64,000 bases of DNA from a marine bacterium B5-7 (lineage in GTDB: Bacteria; Pseudomonadota; Gammaproteobacteria; Arenicellales; CAJQKF01). Position 1 is the first letter of the stretch. Each line of letters begins with the position of its first letter. Shown here in pieces: positions 1 through 8,360 of this stretch. Both the position numbers and the translations under genes were made by a program. The notes beneath the pieces are model-generated. The model was not told the DNA's origin and did not search any database. It worked only from the letters and a program-made list of their open reading frames with translations. The stretch is taken from assembly GCA_021604525.1 (NCBI GenBank), contig BQJD01000001.1:62001-126000 (forward strand), in the 5' to 3' direction.

Positions 1-903
1 ACCGTCGGCAGGTGTCTTATCGGTTTTATTCAATGTTAGAAATTCAGCGCGAATCACAAGCTTCGACTCTCTTCCGGTGATTGCATTACGTACGCGCTCG
101 ATGGGAACAGGTACATTCCCGAAGTCCCTTGCTTCGACCATTGCATGCTCGCCATCTACGCTTAAGGTACGGCTTTCAATGATGTTGGATGCACCAAGGA
201 AACGGGCGACAAATTCCGATGACGGTGTATTGTAGACCTCCTCTGGTGCCCCGACCTGCTCGACATTGCCGGCGCTCATAACAACGATGGTATCCGACAT
301 TGCCAGCGCTTCTGACTGATCGTGGGTCACGAATAAAGTGGTGATGCCAAGCTGGTGTTGTATCCGCTTTAACTCAACACGCATGTCCTCACGAAGATTG
401 GCATCCAGGGCTGATAACGGCTCATCGAGCAACAGTACATCCGGTTTAATAACGATCGCGCGTGCCAACGCGATTCGTTGTTGTTGACCGCCGGATAGTT
501 GTTTCGGATAACGATCACCTAATGATGGTAGCTGTACCAGATCGAGCGCTTCGTTTACCAGTTTCTTGATTTGACTTCGTTCGATATCACGATAGCGTAA
601 ACCGAAGGCAACATTGTCGTACACAGTCTTATGTGGAAACAGTGCGTAATTTTGAAATACCAAACCGAGATTGCGTTTATGGATGGGTGTTTCATTTACG
701 CGTTTGCCCTTGATGCGGATCTCGCCCGCACTCGGATCCAGCAGCCCTGCCACCATGCGCAAAGTAGTTGTCTTGCCGCAGCCGGATGGGCCAAGAAGTG
801 TTACAAAGCTGCCTTCCGGGAGGGTTAGCGACATGGGTTGCAGCGCAGTAATGGCGCCAAACCGTTTGACGATATCTACGAGTTCAACGGCGGGTGTTGT
901 CAC
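1..903 (-). CDS. Polyamine-type ABC importer ATP-binding protein (PotA-like), 3' end off window
   Basis: I translated this by hand because the ORF track omits it (no stop inside the window). It is the cytoplasmic ATPase that powers the importer encoded upstream on the same strand. Visible motifs are Walker A GPSGCGKTT, signature LSGGQQQR, Walker B DVLLLDEPLSALD and the switch histidine in FVTHDQ, followed by the start of a C-terminal TOBE-like regulatory region. The start is taken as GTG at 903 (VTTPAVELVDIVKRFG). An ATG slightly upstream is in another frame and soon hits a stop. Exactly 301 codons lie in the window and about 50-70 residues are probably missing. It is last in a permease-permease-binding protein-ATPase order and lies 76 bases after the binding protein gene. 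The PotA/FbpC-like family is clear, but the substrate is inferred only from the neighbours. Confidence 0.93.
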   Translation of the reverse strand, partial: MTTPAVELVDIVKRFGAITALQPMSLTLPEGSFVTLLGPSGCGKTTTLRMVAGLLDPSAGEIRIKGKRVNETPIHKRNLGLVFQNYALFPHKTVYDNVAFGLRYRDIERSQIKKLVNEALDLVQLPSLGDRYPKQLSGGQQQRIALARAIVIKPDVLLLDEPLSALDANLREDMRVELKRIQHQLGITTLFVTHDQSEALAMSDTIVVMSAGNVEQVGAPEEVYNTPSSEFVARFLGASNIIESRTLSVDGEHAMVEARDFGNVPVPIERVRNAITGRESKLVIRAEFLTLNKTDKTPADG

Positions 904-979
904 TATCGCAATCCATTAATGTAAAGAGGCGCAATACGGAGAAGGCGCATGGCTTTCTCCGTATTGCCGTGCACTGGCT

Positions 980-2125
980 TTAGTAGCCTTTTTGTATCCG
1001 TCCGAATTCTTTCGACCATGCCTGTTCGTTGCCATTCCAGTAGGCGGAGTTCGCAAAGGTAAGGCCGTCGAGAGTACCGCTTGGATCGAACGCGGGCAGC
1101 TTCGGAATCTTCTCGCCCAGATCGACCTTGTTGGGATCGAGTGCTGGTGGATAATTCTGTCCTTCCGCAACAGCAATGGCAGTAGCCGGTTCCAGCATGA
1201 AGTTCAGCAGCTCTTCACATGCTTCAAGCGGACTTCCCTTGATGACGAAGATACACTCCTGCCAGCCGTAGCCATTGGGCGGATCGAGGTAACCCATGTC
1301 ATGACCCTGTTCACGGAGCGCGTATATTCGACCGGACCAGCCTTCGGTTGTGTAGATTTCTTCTTCCGCCAACAGACTCATCAGTTCAGCGCCTGAACCC
1401 CAGTACTTCAGGGAAAGATCACGATGTGTGCGGATAGCGTTCCAGATGGCTTCCATATCTGTGGCATTATTGGGATCCTGATCGGTTTGCAGGGCGCCAT
1501 ACCATATACGTGTACGCCAGTCGCCCCAGCCACCAATTTTGCCTTTGTATTTCTCGTCGATCAGCAACCTGGCACCCTTTTCTTTGGCCTCGTCATCGCT
1601 GATATGTTTTCGATTATATGCAATACCTGTTGTTCCGTAGTCGTAAGGTACACAAGACAATTTTCCGTCGGTGACACCGCGAAATACTTCAATTAACTTG
1701 GGTATTACATACTGAAGGTTGGGAATATTATCTTCGTTCAGTACCGTTGTAAGTCCGAGACCATGATAACGAGCGTAGTCGAATACACCGGACAGGTGTG
1801 CGAGATTATATTCACCCGGGGCACTCGCCTTGACTCGCGCCAGATATTCGTCGCCACCGCCAAAAGTACCATCGACAACCTTGATACCGGTTTTTTCCTC
1901 GTACGGTGTAAAAGCATGCTCACGGAAGGCTTCGGAAACGACACCGCCCCAACCATCAAATCGAACTTCGTCCGGTTTGCTTGCCGCCACGGCATAGCGT
2001 GAAAATGGCGACACAACGCCATACGCTACCCCGGCAGCGCCAATCAGACCAAGAAAAGTCCGTCGATCAAGATCGCCGTTCTTATAGCGCTCGAGCAGGC
2101 GTTCGTAACGTTTACTATTGTCCAT
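980..2125 (-). CDS. Extracellular substrate-binding protein of PotD/PotF type
   Basis: This 381-residue periplasmic solute-binding protein would deliver the ligand to the two permeases encoded upstream. The N-terminus has a twin-arginine-like motif, DRRTFLG, at about residues 20-26, before a hydrophobic stretch (LIGAAGVAYGVV). This suggests Tat rather than Sec export, which is common for solute-binding proteins of this class. The mature part has the features of family 1 polyamine/iron-type binding proteins, for example WGGVVSEAFREHAFTPYEEKTG near the N-terminus and the late PPNGYGWQECIFVIKGSP segment. The gene lies 38 bases after the PotC-like permease gene. The ligand could be spermidine, putrescine or another small cation or amino-acid derivative, and the sequence alone does not decide. 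Confidence 0.9.
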   Translation of the reverse strand: MDNSKRYERLLERYKNGDLDRRTFLGLIGAAGVAYGVVSPFSRYAVAASKPDEVRFDGWGGVVSEAFREHAFTPYEEKTGIKVVDGTFGGGDEYLARVKASAPGEYNLAHLSGVFDYARYHGLGLTTVLNEDNIPNLQYVIPKLIEVFRGVTDGKLSCVPYDYGTTGIAYNRKHISDDEAKEKGARLLIDEKYKGKIGGWGDWRTRIWYGALQTDQDPNNATDMEAIWNAIRTHRDLSLKYWGSGAELMSLLAEEEIYTTEGWSGRIYALREQGHDMGYLDPPNGYGWQECIFVIKGSPLEACEELLNFMLEPATAIAVAEGQNYPPALDPNKVDLGEKIPKLPAFDPSGTLDGLTFANSAYWNGNEQAWSKEFGRIQKGY

Positions 2126-2163
2126 CGTATTCCCCTTAAAGTTGTGATGGTGGATGTTGGGAC

Positions 2164-2952
2164 TCAGGCGCCCCTTCGGCTTGAAATGGTTCGGGCGAGC
2201 GCTGCACCGAACAGCGGCAGGCCAACCGTGAGCACAATCATTACGGTGCCGAGAGCGTTAATCTCTGGACTGATTGAGTTACGTAACATGGCAAAAATTT
2301 GTGTCGGCACGGTTTCTACGCCACCCGGCTTCCAGAACAGGGTGCCTGTTATGTCGTCAAAAGAAATAGTGAAGGCAAACAATGCCCCGGCGAAGATTGC
2401 CGGTGCCAGGAGTGGCAGGGTGATCGTAAAGAAAGTCTGTATGGGCGATGCCCCAAGACTCAACGCGGCTTCCTCGACATTGCGTGTGATTCCTACAAGC
2501 CGCGCTTGTACCACCAGCACCACAAATGGCATGGTGAAGATTACGTGCCCCAATAACAACAGTGGGAAACTTTTTGGTACGTTCAAAAATCGAAGGAACA
2601 GCAACAAGGCAACAGCCAGAACAACTTCCGGTACAAGGATTGGTGCGATCAGCAAAGTGGACATGAATTGTTTGCCAGGGAACTCATAGCGAACCAGTGC
2701 CAGGCTGGCGAGTACGCCTATAGTCGTGGATATCATGGCGGTTAATCCACCCAACAGAAATGACACCTTGAATGCTCTAACGATGGCATCGTTATTCCAC
2801 AATTCGACAAACCATCGTAGCGACACACCAGTCATCGGGAAGCTGCCGAACTGACTGTCATTAAAGGACAGCAGTACAACGACTCCGACCGGCAGAAACA
2901 TGAACAGGTAAATCAGAATTGCGTGAAGCCGAATGAATGACCAGCCGTTCAT
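2164..2952 (-). CDS. ABC importer inner-membrane permease, PotC-like
   Basis: A 262-residue integral membrane permease with about six hydrophobic segments, starting with LHAILIYLFMFLPVGVVVLLSF. The cytoplasmic coupling (EAA) loop is visible as EEAALSLGASPIQTFFTITLP, which is where the ATPase docks. Its length matches PotC/PotI proteins. It follows the PotB-like permease with a gap of only 4 bases, so the two are almost certainly co-translated and form the heteromeric channel. Start ATG at 2952. Confidence 0.92.
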   Translation of the reverse strand: MNGWSFIRLHAILIYLFMFLPVGVVVLLSFNDSQFGSFPMTGVSLRWFVELWNNDAIVRAFKVSFLLGGLTAMISTTIGVLASLALVRYEFPGKQFMSTLLIAPILVPEVVLAVALLLFLRFLNVPKSFPLLLLGHVIFTMPFVVLVVQARLVGITRNVEEAALSLGASPIQTFFTITLPLLAPAIFAGALFAFTISFDDITGTLFWKPGGVETVPTQIFAMLRNSISPEINALGTVMIVLTVGLPLFGAALARTISSRRGA

Positions 2953-2956
2953 GAAA

Positions 2957-3838
2957 TCATTCCTGGCCGAATGACTTGGCTATCTGACCCATACCGACGA
3001 AGCGGTTATAGACCGTAACAACCAGACCGAGCACGAACAACAACATCAAGGACAATGCCGAACCCAGCGGCCAGTTGAGTTGCACGATAATGGCTTCATA
3101 CACCAGATTAGCGAACATGGCGTCGCGTGCTCCACCCAGCACAAGTGGGGTAATGTAAGTACCTGCGGCAAGTACAAAACACAGCAACCCGCCGGCGGCC
3201 AGTCCTGGCAGCGACAGTGGTAGCGTGACCTCAAGGAATGATTGCCATGAGGTACAACCCAAGGAACGAGCGGCACTTTCAAGGCTTTCATCAATTCCCT
3301 CAAGGCTCACATAAACGTTAAGAACCATGAATGGGAGTAGAAAATGAACCAGTCCGAGAATGACACTCGGTTCGTTATAGAGGAGTTGCAGCGGCTCGGC
3401 TAACAAACCGCTGTTGACCAAAAGCGTGTTGAGCGCACCGCTTACACCAAGAATGTTTATCCACGACATGGTGCGGATGATGTAGCTGATCCAGAAAGGC
3501 AGGATAAGCATCAGCAACAACAAAGTCTTGTTGCCAGACTTCGAGCGGGCGATAAAATAGGCGCAAGGATAACCTAGCAAGGCACAGGCAATCGTTGTTA
3601 TCAATGCGATTCGCAGCGTACTTAACAGGATATCCCGGTAGAATGAATCGGTGAGCGCTTCTTTCCAGTTATCGAGATAAAAGCCGACTTGTTCTGACCC
3701 GGCTGCGGTTCGAAGCCAAAACGAATACACCACGATAAAGGCGAGGGGTATGATCAATAACAGCACAATAGCTGTTAACGCCGGGGATAGTAAAATCCAC
3801 GGCTGACGCGTTTCACGTGCTTCAACAGTCGACGCCAT
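2957..3838 (-). CDS. ABC importer inner-membrane permease, PotB-like
   Basis: A 293-residue permease and the first gene of the importer operon. Hydrophobic segments include ILLSPALTAIVLLLIIPLAFIVVYSF near the N-terminus. The coupling loop is ESAARSLGCTSWQSFLEVTLP. It partners the PotC-like protein encoded 4 bases downstream. The 110-base gap to the divergent LysR gene must hold the operon promoter and possibly a shared LysR operator, although I could not pick a convincing T-N11-A site by eye. Confidence 0.92.
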   Translation of the reverse strand: MASTVEARETRQPWILLSPALTAIVLLLIIPLAFIVVYSFWLRTAAGSEQVGFYLDNWKEALTDSFYRDILLSTLRIALITTIACALLGYPCAYFIARSKSGNKTLLLLMLILPFWISYIIRTMSWINILGVSGALNTLLVNSGLLAEPLQLLYNEPSVILGLVHFLLPFMVLNVYVSLEGIDESLESAARSLGCTSWQSFLEVTLPLSLPGLAAGGLLCFVLAAGTYITPLVLGGARDAMFANLVYEAIIVQLNWPLGSALSLMLLFVLGLVVTVYNRFVGMGQIAKSFGQE

Positions 3839-3948
3839 ACTCCTCTTCCGAATCTGTTTGCGACACCTTGCTTGAAGTGCGCTAATTCATTGTTATTCGT
3901 TGCAACTGCCAAACCAGTCTAGGCGCTTATCATCCATTCTTCAAATAC

Positions 3949-4968
3949 ATGTCAGGAATGTATAGAATAGATTTCATGAATGACAATAATTCTGATATTA
4001 GAGCGGACGATCCAGGACGTAGCGCAGAAGCCTTTGTCCGTAACCTCGACTGGAATTTACTAAGGACCTTTATGGTGATAGTCGAAGCCAGGGGAATAAC
4101 TTCGGCTGCATCGGAACTCGGCCTAAAACAACCGAGTGTCTCTAATGCACTTCGACGACTTGAAAAACATACCGGTACTCAACTGATAGAACGCGGTTCG
4201 AATCGCTTCCGGGTAACGGGTGCGGGGAAGACGCTATATCGCGAATGTGTCGAAATTCATGGCACAGTCATTCGATTAGCCGATGAATTAAAGGGTGTTA
4301 CTGACGAGATCAACGAACATGTTCAATTGGCCATGGCGAGTCATGTATCGTCACCATTATTGAACGAGACGCTGTCCCGGTTTCATAAGGATCATCCCAA
4401 GGCAACGCTTTCCATAGATATTCATTCGAGTCGCGACGTTATCGAACGAGTAGTGCACAGGAGTGTCTCATTCGCGGTATGTCTCATCGACAAGATGAAT
4501 TCACGCCTCGAATATCGTCGACTGTACAGGGAGTATTTCGGACTGTATTGCGGGCCTTCCCATCCACTGTTCGGTCGTAAAAGATTAACGCTCGCCGATC
4601 TCGCAGGTGAAGCCTCAGTATCCTTTTCAACGGATCAGTTTACAGATGTTCTGAGACCTGTCGCGATGATGCGCGCGCGCGCTGGGTTGGATGGCAGGGT
4701 AGTGGGTATATCTTCCAATCTGGAAGAAGTCAGGCGGATGATCGTTTCAGGACTCGGTATCGGACCGTTGCCTGTTCATGTAATGACACGCGATGTTCGG
4801 GACGGACTACTTTGGCGTCTGCCACCCTATGATGAATTACCGGCCATAGATGTTTATGTTGCCTATAATCCGAAGACTCGTTTCAATCGGGCAGAAGCTA
4901 AATTGCTGGAACTGTTGTTAGAGTCGATTGAATCGACACCGATGGCCGAACGCACATATTCCAGTTGA
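3949..4968 (+). CDS. LysR-family transcriptional regulator
   Basis: A 339-residue regulator with a winged helix-turn-helix at about residues 34-92 (LDWNLLRTFMVIVEARGITSAASELG, then KQPSVSNALRRLEK) and a C-terminal effector-binding domain. The N-terminus before the HTH is about 30 residues longer than usual, so the true start may be the ATG at 3976 rather than 3949. No clear ribosome binding site separates the choices. It is divergent from the PotB-like gene and 74 bases upstream of the FAD monooxygenase gene. It may control either neighbour; the effector is unknown. Confidence 0.93.
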   Translation: MSGMYRIDFMNDNNSDIRADDPGRSAEAFVRNLDWNLLRTFMVIVEARGITSAASELGLKQPSVSNALRRLEKHTGTQLIERGSNRFRVTGAGKTLYRECVEIHGTVIRLADELKGVTDEINEHVQLAMASHVSSPLLNETLSRFHKDHPKATLSIDIHSSRDVIERVVHRSVSFAVCLIDKMNSRLEYRRLYREYFGLYCGPSHPLFGRKRLTLADLAGEASVSFSTDQFTDVLRPVAMMRARAGLDGRVVGISSNLEEVRRMIVSGLGIGPLPVHVMTRDVRDGLLWRLPPYDELPAIDVYVAYNPKTRFNRAEAKLLELLLESIESTPMAERTYSS

Positions 4969-5042
4969 GAATATTGATTCAGCCAATTCACTTTGATGTG
5001 TCCGGTGTTGCGCAGATAGAAACAACTCCCCACAAAATGGTT

Positions 5043-6185
5043 ATGAAAATATCAATTATAGGTGCAGGACCAGCGGGTCTGTATGCAGCAATACTAATCA
5101 AGCGATTGCGACCGGATATCAATATACGTCTCATCGAGCAAAATGCTGCAAATGTGACTTGGGGTTTTGGCGTAGTGTTTTCCGATAGAGCGCTCGATTT
5201 TCTCAAGGAAGATGATCCGGAAACGGCTGAGCTGGTTAAACCTGTCATGCAACACTGGGATGATATTGCCATAGTCCATCGTGGCGAGCGTGTGGCAATT
5301 GACGGTGTCGGCTTTCGATCAATCGGTCGTCTTGAGTTTTTGCTGTTGCTGCAAAAACGCGCTATCGAGCTTGGCATCGAGCCTGAATATGACACGCACA
5401 TTGATCGAGTCGAAGATGCAGGCGATGTGGATCTGGTGATTGGCGCTGATGGACTCAACTCAATCGTCCGGGCACAGGCACCGGAAGTCTACGGGGAAAA
5501 TCTGACTTACCTGAATAACCGTTTCGTCTGGTATGGGGCGAGTAAGGCGTTCGATGTTTTAACGCAAACTTTCAAATCGACGAAGTCTGGTCCATTCAAC
5601 GCTCATCACTATCGATACGCCCAGGCCAAAAGCACGTTTATCATTGAGTGTAGTGAACAAACATTCAAAAGAGTCGGATTCGGTTCCATGTCTGAGCCTG
5701 ATTATCGACAGATTTGCGAAGAGATATTTTCGGACGAGCTCGACGGCGCATCTCTGATTGCCAATAATTCCATCTGGCGACGCTTCCCGGTCCTTCGTTG
5801 TTCCACATGGCATCACACCAATCGAGTCCTGGTTGGTGACGCACTTCACACCGCACATTTTTCCATAGGGTCTGGAACCCGGTTAGCTCTTGAAGACGTC
5901 GTTGCCCTGGTGAAAGCCCTTGAATCAAATGATTATCGTATTGAAGATGCGCTGCCCGCATACCAAGCTGCGCGTCAGCCAATTCTTGATAAGCTCACCC
6001 GCGCTGCTGGTGCATCCGCCGAATGGTATGAGCATTTTAGCGATCATATGGCGCTCGCGCCATGGCCGTTCGCATTGAGCTATATCATGCGTGCACAGAG
6101 GTTGGACTTTACAAAGCTACAGAATATCGCACCACAATTTGCCAGTGAGATCAAACAACGGAATATCATAATTCCAAGCAGTTAA
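5043..6185 (+). CDS. FAD-dependent aromatic hydroxylase-like monooxygenase
   Basis: About 380 residues. The ORF track begins at a TTG at 4965, but the Rossmann FAD motif MKISIIGAGPAGLYAAIL starts at the ATG at 5043, which I prefer. The ATG at 5037 is also possible. Other flavin-monooxygenase landmarks are the DG motif (VIGADGLNSIVR) and the GD motif (RVLVGDALHTAHFSIGSG). The segment after the first domain, WGFGVVFSDRALDFL, resembles the flavoprotein hydroxylases acting on aryl-CoA or aromatic acids (salicylyl-CoA 5-hydroxylase and the N-terminal part of 2-aminobenzoyl-CoA monooxygenase). The substrate is not determinable here. It probably forms a transcription unit with the preceding LysR gene. 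Confidence 0.88.
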   Translation: MKISIIGAGPAGLYAAILIKRLRPDINIRLIEQNAANVTWGFGVVFSDRALDFLKEDDPETAELVKPVMQHWDDIAIVHRGERVAIDGVGFRSIGRLEFLLLLQKRAIELGIEPEYDTHIDRVEDAGDVDLVIGADGLNSIVRAQAPEVYGENLTYLNNRFVWYGASKAFDVLTQTFKSTKSGPFNAHHYRYAQAKSTFIIECSEQTFKRVGFGSMSEPDYRQICEEIFSDELDGASLIANNSIWRRFPVLRCSTWHHTNRVLVGDALHTAHFSIGSGTRLALEDVVALVKALESNDYRIEDALPAYQAARQPILDKLTRAAGASAEWYEHFSDHMALAPWPFALSYIMRAQRLDFTKLQNIAPQFASEIKQRNIIIPSS

Positions 6186-6267
6186 GCATGACTGCCATTT
6201 GCTCGAACATCAGCTACACGGTAATCGCTCAATTGGTCTATTGATGTTGTACGATATAGCTAACTGG

Positions 6268-7746
6268 TTAACTTCCTGATTGTGTCGAGTCTGTGGCTTC
6301 CAAGTGTTCCTGGTTACGCTCGGAAATTAGCTTGTAAGCGATGTAGTACTTGAAAATATTGCCAACGTATTGAACCGTCTCGCGACCTACTCGTTCAGCG
6401 ACGACATATTCGACATTGCCAAACCATACATCAGGATCAAGGCCCCTCTCAGCCGCTTCCTTACGTAGTTTGGTAATCTTGGCGGGACCCGCGTTATAGG
6501 ACGCGAATGTCAGCAGTGTTTTATTAACGTCGTCGGCACCTGAATCAGCAAAATAGCGATCACGCAGAAATCGTAAATATTTGGTGCCGGCATGAATGTT
6601 ATTTTCAAGAACATCAATCTCGGGAATGCCGACGTTCGGGTCTGAAGCCGTACTTTGTAACAGTTGCATTACTCCTATTGCTCCCGCAGAACTTCGGGTA
6701 CTCTGATCAAGTCGCGACTCCTGATAGCCCAGTGCTGCGAGCATGAGCCAGTCGAAATCATATTCATTCGCATAGTGCTTAAAATATTTCACCATTGATT
6801 GATAACGGGCGAGCTCATCTTTATCAGTAGCATTGCGTACCCATTTGTTTTCCTTCATATATCGCTTGAAGAGAACATTGCCGATCATGGTGCCTTTTTT
6901 ATTTGCCGCGACGAACTCATTGACAACTTTTTCAAGCTCCGGGCTATTTTTCCTGAATGCCCAGCCAATATTGCTTTCCTTGTTTATTGCGATATCCGAA
7001 CGAACCTTGATGTCAGGAAAAATATCCTTCCAGAAGTCGGCTTTGTGACTGTCTACAATGGTCATTGTCATCAGACCGGCATTAGCCATCTCAAGAAGAT
7101 CGCTATCTTCAAGAACCTCATCGACAATCTGAATGTTGACCGGGTCAAGATTGCTTTGCTCAAATTGTTTATTGAGCTCGAGTAGAGAGGTGTGGTAACT
7201 ACTCGACTTGCGTACAAAAATCTCTTTACCAGCGAGATCAATTAATGTATTTATCGTTGGTGCATCTGATCCTGTGACCAGAATTTCTGTAACACCGGTG
7301 AGCAAAGGATTTGAAAAATCCACTTCTTTCTGACGCTCGGGAGTAATGGTCATGTTGGCTACAATGACATCACCAAGTCCTTCATTGAGTGCCGGGATCA
7401 ATCTGTCGTGAGTGACGGGTATATATATCACCTGCATTTTTCTCGCTTTGTGATTATATTTCTCGTCAATGAATTGACGGAACTGCTCCAGCGCATCATA
7501 GGAAATACCGCGCTGGGTAGGTCCATCCAGAAAATACATGAGCCTGTTGTAAACGACGAGCGCACGTATTTGTCGGCGTTCCTGCATGGCATCAAAATCC
7601 CCGGTCCATTTTTTCGAAAGAGAAACAACCGAACTATCAGCGGTGATTGCGGTTGCCGGCTGAAGCAGAGTCAAAAAAAGCAACAGAGCTGCACAACAAC
7701 CGGCGGCTAGGTTATTTAATGAATAATGGTTGTATTCAGACGACAT
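6268..7746 (-). CDS. mltF: Membrane-bound lytic murein transglycosylase F-like protein
   Basis: A 492-residue periplasmic or membrane-attached peptidoglycan lyase. An N-terminal hydrophobic signal (ALLLFLTLLQPATA) is followed by a family 3 solute-binding-like regulatory domain (about residues 50-300, including IVANMTITPERQKEVDFSNP). A C-terminal SLT goose-lysozyme-like domain begins near LMLAALGYQESRLDQ, where the Glu is the expected catalytic acid, followed by SSAGAIGVMQLLQSTA and LTFASYNAGPAKI. This domain order is characteristic of MltF. There is a slight C-terminal tail after the SLT domain. It is convergent with the FAD monooxygenase gene and transcribed alone. The symbol is by family resemblance. 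Confidence 0.88.
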   Translation of the reverse strand: MSSEYNHYSLNNLAAGCCAALLLFLTLLQPATAITADSSVVSLSKKWTGDFDAMQERRQIRALVVYNRLMYFLDGPTQRGISYDALEQFRQFIDEKYNHKARKMQVIYIPVTHDRLIPALNEGLGDVIVANMTITPERQKEVDFSNPLLTGVTEILVTGSDAPTINTLIDLAGKEIFVRKSSSYHTSLLELNKQFEQSNLDPVNIQIVDEVLEDSDLLEMANAGLMTMTIVDSHKADFWKDIFPDIKVRSDIAINKESNIGWAFRKNSPELEKVVNEFVAANKKGTMIGNVLFKRYMKENKWVRNATDKDELARYQSMVKYFKHYANEYDFDWLMLAALGYQESRLDQSTRSSAGAIGVMQLLQSTASDPNVGIPEIDVLENNIHAGTKYLRFLRDRYFADSGADDVNKTLLTFASYNAGPAKITKLRKEAAERGLDPDVWFGNVEYVVAERVGRETVQYVGNIFKYYIAYKLISERNQEHLEATDSTQSGS

Positions 7747-8360
7747 GTCAGGCTACCTATTGATATGTAGTGGAGATGGAAATTGCTGAAGTTGATCGGC
7801 AATGGCACTTGATACATTATCCATCCAGATGATACTGATACGGTATTATTCGAACGTCAGATTTTACTTTTAGTTGGAAGTATAACAATTACCGCCTGAC
7901 TCATATCCGGATTCTTCATGACCACGGGACAGAAATTTGAAATTAATTATAGCAAGAGCCGACTTATAGAATCCTTAAGAAGACTGATGGGTCTTGATGC
8001 TGGTTTTAATTTGTCCACGATATATGGGCACGATTTGTGACATCGTCGAGCTTGGACATGATTCGCGCTATTACGTATGGATTTGCGGCTGGCTTTTGGA
8101 ACGATAGCATGCGGACTTATCAGCTATCGAAGTCAATGACAGTCCGAATTTGACCAATTAAACATGCTTGATGTGCACATCAGGTTTATCAAGCAGTCAT
8201 TCCTTCGATTGATCTTGACTAGTTACATAATCTGGCAAAAATATGACGAAATGCATGCTATTTGGAAATTCCGGATTACATATCCGGGATTTACCTCATC
8301 ATGGGGCAAGTGGTGAATTCGAATATCATTCCTTCTAACACACCTTGAAATATTAATGAA
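7747..8360. other. Intergenic region, 614 bases, no supported gene
   Basis: AT-rich gap between the divergent mltF-like and cardiolipin synthase genes. The short ORFs here have no family features and no ribosome binding site. It presumably carries both promoters. Two symmetric elements stand out: a 14-base perfect palindrome (8169-8182) and a CCGGAT/ATCCGG inverted repeat with a 5-base loop (8271-8287) that is not followed by a T-run. Confidence 0.5.
8169..8182. promoter_or_regulatory. 14-bp perfect palindrome, possible operator
   Basis: TGATGTGCACATCA is exactly self-complementary and lies about 180 bases upstream of the cardiolipin synthase start. A dimeric regulator could bind it. The cognate factor is unknown, and the core TGTGCACA is not a standard CRP site. 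Confidence 0.3.

Noticed and set aside
4190-4215. GGTTCGAATC resembling a tRNA T-loop
   Set aside because: It lies within the LysR coding sequence and no cloverleaf or acceptor stem can be formed around it.
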